The position numbers and the translations under genes are program-made. A model generated the notes under the pieces. It made no database searches. It worked only from the letters and a program-made list of their open reading frames with translations, and was not told the DNA's origin. Positions 47,666 through 56,542 of a stretch of 64,000 bases of DNA are shown here, one piece after another (position 1 is the first letter of the stretch; each line of letters starts with the position of its first letter). The stretch comes from Vibrio penaeicida (GTDB taxonomy: Bacteria > Pseudomonadota > Gammaproteobacteria > Enterobacterales > Vibrionaceae): assembly GCF_019977755.1 (NCBI RefSeq), contig NZ_AP025145.1:1240001-1304000 (forward strand). Reading direction: 5' to 3'.

Positions 47666-47971
47666 GAAATGCTTCAGTATTAGAAAAACACAAACACCGA
47701 CTAGCGTTGTGGTAAGCACATTTTTTGTTTTCCATGCAATAAAACAAGATAACAAGGCTGCCCAAATATAAGGGCTAGAAAGAGATACTTGGAGCTCGCC
47801 TTCTGGTGCAAATACTATCGGCGAAAGAATAGCGGTAAGCACAGCTGGGCTTGCGTAGCTGAGTAAGCGATGAAATTGGTGGTTTAATCTAAGTGGCAAC
47901 TTGGGTTCTAAAAAGAGGTAGCGACTAAAGAAAACCACGGATGCCATTGCAAATATATAAAGATAGATCAT
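47657..47971 (-). CDS. azlD: AzlD-family branched-chain amino acid exporter small subunit
   Basis: A 104-residue protein with four helices and AzlD hallmarks (FFSRYLFLEPKLPLRLNHQFHRLLSYASPAVLTAIL). AzlC and AzlD together form an exporter of leucine, valine or analogues. The start overlaps the azlC stop by four bases (ATGA). Confidence 0.9.
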   Translation of the reverse strand: MIYLYIFAMASVVFFSRYLFLEPKLPLRLNHQFHRLLSYASPAVLTAILSPIVFAPEGELQVSLSSPYIWAALLSCFIAWKTKNVLTTTLVGVCVFLILKHFLF

Positions 47972-48660
47972 GCCTTGCCTTTAAACCTTTCACAAAAATA
48001 ACCACTTAACATGGCCAAAATACTCGCAATCACCAAGCCTCCTTCGACTTGTTGCCAAGCAAATAATACGGAGAACACTAAAGCCACAATAACCGAAACC
48101 AGAACCGCAATATTTTTTATAGTAGGGACAACAATCCCAATAAACGTCGCTGCAACGGCAAACTCCAACCCGAGCTCACTTAAATTTGGAATCGTCGCGC
48201 CTGCGATAATGCCCACTAGCGTTGCTAGATTCCAAATAAGATAAAAACTAAATCCTGCCCCAAATGCATACCATGGTTTAAATTGATTGGGTGTCTGACT
48301 TCCACAAAACGCAAACAGTTCATCCGTTAACAGAAACCCTAATACAAACCGCCATTTGAAAGGCAACGGGCTGATTTTGTCTCGCATGGCAACACTGTAT
48401 AGGAAGTGGCGAGATGTAATGAAGAATACCGTTAAAACAAGGGCACCTAATGTTGCCCCTGCCTTGATCATTCCCATTGCGACCAATTGGGCGGCTCCTG
48501 CAAATAATATAAGAGAAAAGGCTTGTCCTTCTAATGCGGTTAAACCACTGTCTATTGCAAATGAGCCTGCCAAAATCCCCCAAGGCACCACAGCAATACT
48601 CAGTGGCATCATCTTTAAGGAACCTTGGATAAACAGTTTGGATCGGGATTCTGAGATCAT
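47968..48660 (-). CDS. azlC: AzlC-family branched-chain amino acid exporter large subunit
   Basis: A 230-residue membrane protein with AzlC features: MPLSIAVVPWGILAGSFAIDSGLTALEGQAFSLILFAGAAQLV and SRHFLYSVAMRDKISPL. It is followed by azlD with overlap, and preceded at 97 bp by an AraC-type gene on the same strand, the usual arrangement. Confidence 0.92.
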   Translation of the reverse strand: MISESRSKLFIQGSLKMMPLSIAVVPWGILAGSFAIDSGLTALEGQAFSLILFAGAAQLVAMGMIKAGATLGALVLTVFFITSRHFLYSVAMRDKISPLPFKWRFVLGFLLTDELFAFCGSQTPNQFKPWYAFGAGFSFYLIWNLATLVGIIAGATIPNLSELGLEFAVAATFIGIVVPTIKNIAVLVSVIVALVFSVLFAWQQVEGGLVIASILAMLSGYFCERFKGKA

Positions 48661-48756
48661 TGATATTCCTAAAGTATTTATCTCTATAAATGCGGAGGGT
48701 TTTTGTTGCGACAGTGTCTAAAAACGAGAGTTGATGGTAACTCAGATCCGATGACG

Positions 48757-49584
48757 TTAAGCAGCTTTGGCATATTGCATGGGTGTCACCCCTAAAGCTG
48801 ATTTAAAATGTCGGTGAAAATGACTTTGGTCGTGAAAGCCTAAATCATTTGCAATGTCTGCCACTTTCATCCCTGCACGTAACCATTTCTTCGCCACTCT
48901 TAACCTTGCTTGCAACTGGTATGCATGCGGCGGAATCCCATAAGCCTTTTTAAACTCACGAGCAAAATGGTACGTGCTTAAATGTGCCATAGAGGCCAAT
49001 TCTTCTAACGAGACGTTTGCCTGCGGTAAGTCATCCAAAAACTCTTTGGCGATTTGCATATTGTTCTTTGCAACACCTGGCAATTTTGAGTCTGGGCAAG
49101 TCTTCCCGTGGCGAAGTACCAAGGCGAGTAACGTTTGATAAAGGCAAGTTTCACGGGTTAGTCGATTACGGCTACGTTTCAAAACCGAAAACAGGGAACG
49201 AAACTGATTCGCTAATAGTGGGTCGTAAACTACGGGCTCAGGAAAAAACGGAGCACCGCATAGAGGTTGACCGATCAACTCAAAATGTTCAGGTAAAGGG
49301 TACATGGCTTGATAAGACCACCCTCCTTCGCTCGCTGAGTGTCCATTATGAAGTTCATCGGCGTTAACCAATATAATGCTGTCGCTTGGCGCAATATGAT
49401 ACCCACTGCCACGGTAGAATCGCTGAGCACCCGTTTCGATAACACCAACTGTATAACCTTCATGACTGTGACGAGAAAAGTTTTGTTTTTCAAAGCAAGC
49501 GTCGAGCAGCTCTAAGCCACCTAATTCCTGAGCGATATTGTAATTCGCTATTTCTTTCGCTTTTTTTGAACGCTTTGCTGGCAT
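48757..49584 (-). CDS. AraC-family regulator of azlCD
   Basis: A 275-residue protein with an N-terminal cupin-like sensing domain (HSHEGYTVGVIETGAQRFYRGSGYHIAPSDSIILVNADELHNG) and a C-terminal double HTH (LSTYHFAREFKKAYGIPPHAYQLQARL and ADIANDLGFHDQSHFHRHFKSALGVTPMQY). The position directly before azlCD suggests it activates the exporter. Confidence 0.9.
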   Translation of the reverse strand: MPAKRSKKAKEIANYNIAQELGGLELLDACFEKQNFSRHSHEGYTVGVIETGAQRFYRGSGYHIAPSDSIILVNADELHNGHSASEGGWSYQAMYPLPEHFELIGQPLCGAPFFPEPVVYDPLLANQFRSLFSVLKRSRNRLTRETCLYQTLLALVLRHGKTCPDSKLPGVAKNNMQIAKEFLDDLPQANVSLEELASMAHLSTYHFAREFKKAYGIPPHAYQLQARLRVAKKWLRAGMKVADIANDLGFHDQSHFHRHFKSALGVTPMQYAKAA

Positions 49585-49724
49585 AACGATCCTTGTTACT
49601 ACCCTATCAACTTAGGATACGGAATATAGTGCTTACTAGAAGTTGATAAGTTAACGGCATTGAGCTGGTTAAAATTGTACAATATTGCTCACTTAGCTAT
49701 CCGCCTGAAAGCAGGGTAATTTCG

Positions 49725-50333
49725 TTACTTGTTCCAAGTGATATCGCAGAATATCTCCACGCGCCACTTGCCGCTCTCAAAGCACAAGATAGATTCACTC
49801 AAGTTATGGGCAAACGGTTCTTGCCAAATATCTTTTGGTGCTATATCCAACAATGCCGTAATTATCGTTTTTATCCAACCAGCATGAGAGACAATTACAA
49901 GAGTTTGATTGGGGCATTCTGTCGCAATATCCTCAAGGGCTTGTAACCCTCTAACCTTTACCTGCTCGAACGATTCACCTGTATCCGGTTCATACAGATC
50001 AGGGCGATTCCAGAAGGCGGTGTATCTTTCATTATCATTTGTATTGACGTGTTCTGTGGTTTGCCCTTCCCAACTGCCAAGATTTATCTCTCGTAGACCT
50101 TCCATGGTTTTGATTTGATTAGTATCGAGACCAGTAAGTAAACTCGCAGTGTGCACCGCTCGACCACTTGGGGAAGCCCATACAGAGTCAAACTGAACAT
50201 TGTCTAATTTGTCTTTCGCTGATTGAGCTTGTTCAATTCCTAATTCTGTTAGAGGGGAGTCTTCATGCCCTTGCAGTCTTTGCTCAAGATTCCATTGTGT
50301 TTGCCCGTGCCTAAATAAATGTATTCTTGTCAT
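49725..50333 (-). CDS. Histidine phosphatase (phosphoglycerate-mutase-like)
   Basis: A 202-residue single-domain histidine phosphatase. The RHG motif with catalytic His is HLFRHGQTQWN at residues 3-13, and the second His lies in IVSHAGWIKTII. CobC/GpmB-type activities are possible; nothing in the neighbourhood selects one. ATG 50333 is preceded by GGAGG at 5 bases; the longer frame begins inside this site. Confidence 0.88.
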   Translation of the reverse strand: MTRIHLFRHGQTQWNLEQRLQGHEDSPLTELGIEQAQSAKDKLDNVQFDSVWASPSGRAVHTASLLTGLDTNQIKTMEGLREINLGSWEGQTTEHVNTNDNERYTAFWNRPDLYEPDTGESFEQVKVRGLQALEDIATECPNQTLVIVSHAGWIKTIITALLDIAPKDIWQEPFAHNLSESILCFESGKWRVEIFCDITWNK

Positions 50334-50620
50334 CCTTTCCTCCACTTATCGAATACTGCCGTTTTATGTTCGATTACATCGAAACAACGCTAAAGATCTC
50401 GGATCACTTGGATATATTAACAAGACTATCGCATCTATTCATATCTCTAACTTTTAGCCATCAAATTGGGCTGGGCATAAGCACAACGTTAGGCAGGTGT
50501 TATGGGCTTTATAATGAAACAATTGTTCTAAATTGGAACAACTAAGAATAGCCGTCTAGACTAAAATAAAATAATAAATACTGGCAGCACAACGTCGACA
50601 ACCAAGATTGGGAACGAGTA

Positions 50621-51035
50621 ATGGGACTATTTTCAATTTTAAATGGAAAAAGCCAAAACAGTGGAAACGTAAGTAACCAGATTATCGACAATGCCCTGGA
50701 TGCTATTGTTTCTATAGATAAAAATAATAAGGTTTTCTATTTTAATCGTGCAGCCGAAAAGCTGTGGGGATACTCAGAAAAAGAAGTTATCGGCAAAAAT
50801 GTCAAGATGCTGGTACCACAAGAATTTCAACCTAACCACGACGAATACGTCAACAAGAATAGGACAACAGGGCAAAATGTCATTGTCGGTACTTCAAGAA
50901 AGCTAGAGCTGGTAAGAAAAGATGGTAGTAAGGTTTGGGTGAGCTTAGCTCTCTCTAAAACCAAGTTACCAGATGGAATTGGCTACTCTGCTTTTGTTAA
51001 AGACATTTCAGAAGAAGTTAACGCGCAACAACGCA
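50621..51035 (+). pseudogene. 5' part of a multi-PAS chemoreceptor-like gene, interrupted by the Mu-like element
   Basis: The frame codes for one complete PAS domain (NALDAIVSIDKNNKVFYFNRAAEKLWGY through YSAFVKDISEEVNAQQR) and is then cut by the insertion at 51036. Present-day translation runs 25 codons into the element and stops at 51109. The matching rest of the gene lies at 58118-59498. Joining 50621-51035 to 58123-59498 gives 1,791 bases, exactly 597 codons with the stop, reading [19 protein letters not shown] across the junction. The uninterrupted product would have four PAS domains and a chemoreceptor signalling tip, with no membrane segment. Confidence 0.9.
51031..51035. repeat. Target-site duplication, left copy
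   Basis: ACGCA, repeated exactly at 58118-58122. A 5-bp duplication is what Mu-type transposition leaves. Confidence 0.85.
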
Positions 51036-51063
51036 TGTGCAGCGACGCGCGTTTTGAACAATC
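51036..51063. repeat. Left terminal inverted repeat of the Mu-like element
   Basis: The outermost 28 bp match the inverted right end at 19 positions, including an uninterrupted TGAACAATC at positions 20-28. A second TGAACAA occurs inside at about 51079, suggesting at least two transposase sites at this end. Confidence 0.7.
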
Positions 51064-51105
51064 CCACCCTACCAAAATGAACAACGACAAAATGTTAACA
51101 AGTTG

Positions 51106-52900
51106 TTAATTAACGCCCGTGTCAGGGTCGATTTTAATAGTCGGTGAAGATGAAGTGACCTTTGTTGTGATTCGGTCATCACTGACAGATACATCTACGT
51201 TTATATTCCCCCCCGTGTTGGAGGACAAATATGGATTGTTTACCACCCCTTCATTACTTGGACTTGATGAAAACCATTTCTTGAAGTCGTCTACCACATC
51301 CATTAACCCAGCTGAAACAGGGAAACCTTCAGGAAGTTGACTTCTATCAACTTCAGACTGGCGACGAACATTAATAGGAGAGAAGTCAGGGGCGATGGAA
51401 AGCCCGTATCCTACGCTGGTCATTTTTGCCAAGTTAGCAAGAGAGAAAAAGCGACCTAGCTTATTTTTTGTCGGTTTATCTGTAGGTTTATCTGTCGGGT
51501 TATTTGCACCTGGTATATCCCCACCACCAAAACCACCACCTGGCATGTTTACAACAAACACTGGCATCGCGCCTAAGTCTTGAAAACCACCTTTACCACC
51601 TGTGGAACTACCTTTCCCTTTACCTAAGAATCGTCCAGCAGCATTAGCTATATCTAAACCTTTTTTAGCCGCAACCAAGCCACCTACAGCCCAAATGGCA
51701 GTCTCACCCCATTTCAACCAGTTTTGAATGGTGTCATCGTCAATGCTGTTAATTGCGTCAGAAAGTTCACGAATAGGTTCAGCAAGCCTCTGGTTGGCAA
51801 ACTTATCAAAAGAATTCCCCAAAAGCTGCAAACTTGCAGCGGCATCACCTGCTGCTACAGCAGCATCTGCAAGAGTAACAGAGCCATCACCAGTAATTGA
51901 CATAAACCCATCAAAGGCGTTTGCCGACCCTGTACTTTTATACAAGGCTGTTAGAACGTTGAATGCTTTCTTTGCCTCGTCTGTTAAATTAAGCATTGCT
52001 AAGTTTTCTGACATTCCACCTGACTGATTAACGATCTCCTCCATGATTAACGGAAGAGGTCGCATAACTTCAATGCCTTCCTTCAGCTTCTCTTGATCAA
52101 AAACGCTAATACCACCGAGCTGTTGAAGCTTCTTCACTCTATCTGGAGAAGTAAGATCACGAATCAAAGATTCGAACACAGTTACTGCTTGTGCGTCTGT
52201 TCCCACACCATCTCTAATAACCTGTAATGCCGCCCCAAGTTCAGTAACCGCTTCTGCACCTTGCCTACCTGTAGCAGCATAAGCCGCGAATATTTGAGGT
52301 ATACTCAGCCATACTAGCTAAGGTAAAAGCACCACTTTTGCCTTGTTTGTTTAGAACATCAATTGACGCCATAGCGGCTTCTGAACCTTCAATTGCAAGC
52401 TTTTTAAATTCGGTGAAGATACCACCGACTTGTTGACCTGCTGCACCAGTTGCTTGAATCACAGTGGCTATATTTGGTAGGTTTTCCATGGCATAACCTA
52501 AATCACCTGTTTTCGTCAATATCTCTTCGATAGCAGATAGAGATTCACTGGGATCTATTCTAATACCTTCTAGGTTACTGACTCTTTGTATTTCATCATA
52601 CAACTCAGCTGCTTTATCTTTACTTACCTCTGCTGCAATTGATAGGCGACTTAAACGCCTATCTAATGAAACAAATCCTTTTGCAACTGCTCCCGTAGCA
52701 AATGCAGCAGCCATGCCTATATATCGATTACCTAACGCGTCGATACCCCGACCAGCTGCGGCGGTCGTAGTTTTGACTAGGGTCATTGCCTTTTGATTTT
52801 TCTTAGCGAACTCACCCATAGAGTTTCCATAATGCCTAGCTTTTGCCGCTAAGTTGCCCGCCAAGTTTAATGTAATCTCTGTCTCTAACTTTTGAGCCAT
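51106..52900 (-). pseudogene. Phage tail tape-measure protein, frameshifted
   Basis: Two frames make one gene. The first (52900-52265) encodes MAQKLETEITLNLAGNLAAKARHYG through TLASMAEYTSNIRG; the second continues from about 52298 as IFAAYAATGRQGAEAVTELGAALQV to 51106. Tape-measure features are the Ala-rich helical start, LDRRLSRLSIAAEVSKDKAAELYDEI, and a Gly-rich C-terminal third. Restoring two bases at TATACC (52298-52303) gives EYTPQIFAAY and 598 residues. Tape-measure proteins set tail length and are shorter here than in many long-tailed phages. The gene ends only 70 bp from the element end. GGGGG precedes ATG 52900. Confidence 0.82.
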
Positions 52901-52916
52901 ACCGCCCCCATAAGCA

Positions 52917-52940
52917 AAGGGCTAGCCAATGCTAGCCCTT
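52917..52940 (-). terminator. Hairpin between gpT and the tape-measure gene
   Basis: AAGGGCTAGC pairs perfectly with GCTAGCCCTT around a 4-base loop just after the gpT stop. The T run is short, so partial termination is more likely than complete. Confidence 0.6.
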
Positions 52941-52947
52941 CTTGATG

Positions 52948-53850
52948 TTATAAATCTTGAGAAACTAAAATCTCAACCGCTTTATAGTTGGTATTGTCTT
53001 CCCCGTTCTCAAGAGTACGACGCAAGACGATCTTCTCTGCGGCAGAACGGTAAGCAACAGGAACAACTAGTACAGTAGGCTTAACCTTTAACGATTTACC
53101 TTCGCTGTCTTTCTGCTCCATCATTTTGGTCATCATCAACTCAAAATTAGCTTCTGTTAAAGCAGCTTTAGAACCAAATGCCATTTGCCAGAATGTATAG
53201 CCAGCGTTACCACGAGCACGAGTACCGAAAGCGTAATTATCGGTAGTGAAAACATTGTAATCAGTGGAGTCAGTCACCGATTGGAATTCTGGCTTTAAAC
53301 GCTCTTGCCAAACTAAAGGTTTAAGAGGGCGACTAGTATCTAACATGTACCAGCCTTGACCAGTATCCGTATCAGGATCGCCAATTACATTTGAAAATGT
53401 ATTTACGCCATCTTCTGACGGGTGGTCAGCGTCAAAGAACGGTTGTCCGTCATAACAAACTTCTGTGAAGCCATTTTTTAGTAAACCAAAAACGTGCTCA
53501 TCTGGGTACATTTTTGCATCGTAGCCCATTTCTTGAAAGATGATGCCATAGCGACCATAGTCATTATCTTCATAGTCAACACGTGGGATTTCTACGGAGG
53601 ACTCAAACATCTTGTTCACGATGTTATAGCCGTGTTTTGTCAGATTCTTCATTTGTCGAGAACCGATCCATTCTTTAAGGCGTGGGAAGTCCCCTAACCA
53701 ACCATAGCCAGTAGCACCAGCAGAAGATGGAAGAACAGTAGCAATCATCGGGTAATCTGGTTTTGCACCTTCAGCACCCACATCAAAGCGACCTGCAAAC
53801 GCGGTTTTAGATTCAATGACTACATTAGTAATATCGATTGGAGTTGGCAT
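52948..53850 (-). CDS. Mu gpT-like major head protein
   Basis: A 300-residue protein matching the Mu major head subunit T along its length: YGWLGDFPRLKEWIGSRQ, GYNIVNKMFESSVEIPRVDYEDNDYG, FIQEMG-like IIFQEMGYDAKMYPDE, FTEVCYDGQPFFDADHP and GYTFWQMAFGSKAALT. The frame is intact. It follows gpI by two bases, as in Mu. In Mu it forms the icosahedral shell on a gpI-derived scaffold. Confidence 0.92.
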   Translation of the reverse strand: MPTPIDITNVVIESKTAFAGRFDVGAEGAKPDYPMIATVLPSSAGATGYGWLGDFPRLKEWIGSRQMKNLTKHGYNIVNKMFESSVEIPRVDYEDNDYGRYGIIFQEMGYDAKMYPDEHVFGLLKNGFTEVCYDGQPFFDADHPSEDGVNTFSNVIGDPDTDTGQGWYMLDTSRPLKPLVWQERLKPEFQSVTDSTDYNVFTTDNYAFGTRARGNAGYTFWQMAFGSKAALTEANFELMMTKMMEQKDSEGKSLKVKPTVLVVPVAYRSAAEKIVLRRTLENGEDNTNYKAVEILVSQDL

Positions 53851-53852
53851 TG

Positions 53853-54678
53853 TTAAACCTCTTTATTCTTTACATTTAAAAACTGTTCTTCGGAAATTCC
53901 AACATTTCGACAGACAGCTAACTGTGTTTCATTTAATGACGATGAATTTTGCTTTGTTTTATGTGGCGTATTGGTACTCTTATTTAAATAAGAAAAACCA
54001 GACGTGCTACCAGCAAACTTTTTAAACTCATCAATCCCTTGGCTACGGCAGCAAGCAACTAAAAAATCACGCTGTGCGGGAGTAAATACGGCATCACTTA
54101 CATAACCATCAACTAAGGATTCAATTTCCTTTTTCTCGGCTTGACTATCGCGAGAGTTTAAAGCTGACAATAATTCATCATCAGAGGTGACATTAGAACC
54201 AAGGGCTTTTGATAGCTTTTCCCACTTATTATCTGGTTCGTTCTGTCGGCTATTTAAAGCTTGCATTACTAGGTTTGGCTTATTGGTTAAACCGACACTA
54301 GATAACGAAATAACTTCTTTGCTTTCGTTGTAATTGAATGCAGGTGATAAAAAACGATACTCACGCGAGTTAATTGCACTTGCGGCTTTCTTCGTCCAAT
54401 CCGCTTTAGCCCATATTTCACCATTGCGAATTTCTAACTCTTCAATCCAACCAGCAGCAGGGGCTTCTTCTCCTTTTGTTGCCTTTAGTTCTTGACCATG
54501 TTCGTAGTCAATAACCATAGGGACTTTCATTTCATGAAAGGCGTGTAGGATAGCTTTAGGATTTCTCAAAACCCAACTGCGACCATCCAAACCTTTGATG
54601 TCAGGTACTACTAGGTAGAATCTGTACCCACTGACTCGCTTTTTCGTCTAATTCTTTACATAACGCTGTAACGGGCAT
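53853..54678 (-). pseudogene. Mu gpI-like protease/scaffold, frameshifted by a 10-bp insertion
   Basis: The gene starts at ATG 54678 (GAGG upstream) as MPVTALCKELDEKASQWVQILP and stops early. The frame resumes as DIKGLDGRSWVLRNPKAILHAF and continues MVIDYEHGQEL (protease His region), INSREYRFLSPAFNYNE and SLSSVGLTNKPNLVMQAL, then the scaffold part to 53853. Removing 10 bases at 54603-54617 restores WVQILPDIKGLDGRSW and 271 residues. In Mu, I encodes the head maturation protease and its internal product Z the scaffold. An internal start for a Z-like product would lie beyond the lesion. Confidence 0.85.
54603..54617. repeat. Insertion footprint in gpI (5-bp repeat around 5 bp)
   Basis: The plus strand reads AGGTA-CTACT-AGGTA. 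Taking out one AGGTA and the CTACT restores the gpI frame. The arrangement looks like the trace of an imprecisely excised transposon with a 5-bp duplication, or of slippage. Confidence 0.6.
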
Positions 54679-54697
54679 AACTTTAGCCTCATACCAT

Positions 54698-54736
54698 GTT
54701 TAAACTACGTTTAAATCGCTCTATATTGATTTAAAC
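54698..54736. promoter_or_regulatory. GTTTAAAC-type operator cluster ahead of gpI
   Basis: GTTTAAAC (54698-54705), GTTTAAAT (54709-54716) and ATTTAAAC (54729-54736) have centres 11 and 20 bp apart. It is immediately upstream of gpI, where Mu has its late promoter P_I. A similar cluster occurs at 57771-57821, and both share TTTAAACATTTTC. A regulator coded by the element is the likely ligand. Confidence 0.7.
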
Positions 54737-54788
54737 ATTTTCTTTTGATCCAATGCTCAACCAAAACGGAAAGCTTCAATACAGCGCG

Positions 54789-55160
54789 TTACGCGAGCAT
54801 TTCCCCATCATTACCTGAATGCAATTCTGAAACCGCCATACTTGCAGTTAAAATTACGTTCCAGTCTTGAGCTGTTATCTTGTAATCGCAAATATCACCA
54901 TATGTAAAAATGACATGATGCTTACCAAGGTAACTAATAGAAGCAGCCGCATTTTCATTAAGAAGCATTAAGCCCTTAATCGCTTGAGTATGTTTGTCAT
55001 TAACTGGTTTGAAATCAGGCATATTAACTAGATGTTGGTGCTGAGCATCAACTAAACCGACCACTGTATCTCTAGATGCATTTGATAATGGTTCTATTGA
55101 TACTGTCTTAACCAGTTCGCCATTAATAAGAACACCGTCAATTAGATTGTATAAATACAT
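54789..55160 (-). CDS. Unknown protein downstream of the Mor-like gene
   Basis: A 123-residue protein, MYLYNLIDGVLINGELVKTV at the start and an acidic end. It abuts the Mor-like stop (TAA-ATG), so it is translationally coupled to it. No family is recognised. It lies at the position where Mu has lysis and late-regulation genes, but there is no transmembrane helix or lysozyme motif. Confidence 0.6.
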   Translation of the reverse strand: MYLYNLIDGVLINGELVKTVSIEPLSNASRDTVVGLVDAQHQHLVNMPDFKPVNDKHTQAIKGLMLLNENAAASISYLGKHHVIFTYGDICDYKITAQDWNVILTASMAVSELHSGNDGEMLA

Positions 55161-55544
55161 TTACTTCACTCCATCCATTGCTTTTCTAATTTCAGCGTCA
55201 GCCTTTCTGCAAGCCTTAATAACTCTTTGAATTGCAATAACAGACATTCCATATTTTCGAGACAGTTCATTAGCATTGTTACCTTTGAACTCCTTATAGA
55301 TAAGTCTATATGTCACTGCTTGTTTAAATGCATCATCACTAGGCAAATAAATTTGACAGCCACCAAATACCGACACCATTAAACAAATGAATTTAACTGT
55401 ATCTCTTTCTTCAAGATTAAATTCCTTTGAACGAGATAAGAACTCGTCAAATACTTTTGTTTTTGATGGGTTCATTTTAATCAAATCAATAACAACGTTT
55501 AACGCCATATCTTTGTTCGCAATATCTAACCAACTAATTGACAT
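55161..55544 (-). CDS. Mor-family transcription activator
   Basis: A 127-residue protein with the Mor/C pattern: ICLMVSVFGGCQIYLPSDDAFKQAVTYRLIYKEFKGNNANELSRKYGMSVIAIQRVIKACRK, comparable to Mu Mor's GGGQVYIP...L..R...I...FNGRNVSELTTRYGVTFNTVYKAIRR. Mor activates Mu middle transcription and its relative C activates late promoters. It may act at the operator clusters in this element. Two bases separate it from the upstream two-HTH gene. Confidence 0.85.
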   Translation of the reverse strand: MSISWLDIANKDMALNVVIDLIKMNPSKTKVFDEFLSRSKEFNLEERDTVKFICLMVSVFGGCQIYLPSDDAFKQAVTYRLIYKEFKGNNANELSRKYGMSVIAIQRVIKACRKADAEIRKAMDGVK

Positions 55545-55546
55545 TG

Positions 55547-56062
55547 TTAATTATCCTTTAATATTTCTCTTACTCTGCTTTCTTGTATCATTTTATTATT
55601 AGCTATTGCTTTAATTGAAATTCCATCTTCATGCATCAGCCTAATCAATTCATGCTCAACCGTTCGATGATAGAAAGCAAAGCCATTGATAAGTCGATTT
55701 GACTTTTTAGGTTTGCAGTTGTGCTTTTTCAAAGTTCGATAGACTGCCTGTACACTCATACCAAACTCGCTAGACAGACTCTCAACGCTTTTACCTGCAT
55801 GACAATCTTGCACAATCATCAACTCGGTCGCATCTGCCTTCAATTTTTTTAGCTTGCCAAAATAAATTTGGGCTGTTTCATCAGCTTTAGTACCTGAGAA
55901 CATGGATAGCATATCTTCTTTTAATGCAGCTTCTAGCTCTGGTGTTGGTTGGATACCAAAAAAACGATCAAGCAAGAAACCCATCATCAAGATATTCTGA
56001 TTTATTTCACATGCCATTATGGAAGTCCGCGTTTGCTTTGATAAATCCATATTAATATACAT
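55547..56062 (-). CDS. Two-HTH DNA-binding protein of the Mu-like element
   Basis: A 171-residue protein with two helix-turn-helix candidates: GKSVESLSSEFGMSVQAVYRTLKK (about residues 96-119) and DGISIKAIANNKMIQESRVREILK (about 145-168). The first resembles the Mor HTH; the N-terminal half does not match Mor well. It may be a divergent Mor/C relative. Start choice among Met 1, 5 and 16 is uncertain. It heads a three-gene operon. Confidence 0.65.
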   Translation of the reverse strand: MYINMDLSKQTRTSIMACEINQNILMMGFLLDRFFGIQPTPELEAALKEDMLSMFSGTKADETAQIYFGKLKKLKADATELMIVQDCHAGKSVESLSSEFGMSVQAVYRTLKKHNCKPKKSNRLINGFAFYHRTVEHELIRLMHEDGISIKAIANNKMIQESRVREILKDN

Positions 56063-56134
56063 ACCTAATAAATACGGAGTAACGCGGATTATTTAAAAAT
56101 TGTTATAGTGGGAGGGGGTTTTTATAGATATGAA

Positions 56135-56156
56135 AAAGCCCCTTTAAAGGGGCTTT
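56135..56156 (-). terminator. Terminator after the second Gp27-like gene
   Basis: AAAGCCCC and GGGGCTTT pair across TTTAAA, a near-perfect palindrome; on the minus strand TTTTT follows. It separates the early block from the two-HTH/Mor operon. Confidence 0.8.
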
Positions 56157-56211
56157 GAATTTCATCGACAAGATGAATAAATGTTACCTGCGTATTTAAT
56201 GTAAGCGATAT

Positions 56212-56541
56212 TTATTGGTTTGACAAGCTCGGATATATTTCTTCATTCAGAAAGCGATTAAAAGCGGTTCGAGAGATCTTAAACTTATCTGCTAACCCTC
56301 TATGCTCAATTTCATTGTTCACATAAGAAAGGATATCTTTTTGAGTGTACCGCCTTGATGAAAGCATTACCGCCACTCGCGCTCTAATATCAGTTGGTAG
56401 CTGTTGAACCTTATAAAGCCTCTTTGCTTTTTTCGGTGATGCTGCTTTTCTAAGGATCAACAAAACATTTTTAACACCAATATTACGAACCAAGTTAGCC
56501 AGTTCGTAGCTCTCAGCCGCTGTTAGTCTAGAAACCGTCAT
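56212..56541 (-). CDS. HTH protein with Gp27-like (DUF3486-type) C-terminal part
   Basis: A 109-residue protein. The C-terminal half (LPTDIRARVAVMLSSRRYTQKDILSYVNNEIEHRGLADKFKISRTAFNRF) follows the pattern of the Mu Gp27 N-terminus, LP..VR..L...........L...G...S+S...RY, a small-terminase-like DNA-binding family. The N-terminal half is helical and basic (ASPKKAKRLYK). Gp27 of Mu is much longer. Paralogous to 57294-57488. It follows the upstream gene by one base. Confidence 0.6.
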   Translation of the reverse strand: MTVSRLTAAESYELANLVRNIGVKNVLLILRKAASPKKAKRLYKVQQLPTDIRARVAVMLSSRRYTQKDILSYVNNEIEHRGLADKFKISRTAFNRFLNEEIYPSLSNQ

Positions 56542-56542
56542 A

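Noticed and set aside
50327..50545. 72-codon frame after the histidine phosphatase
   Set aside because: Overlaps the phosphatase start region and has no ribosome-binding site or recognisable composition.
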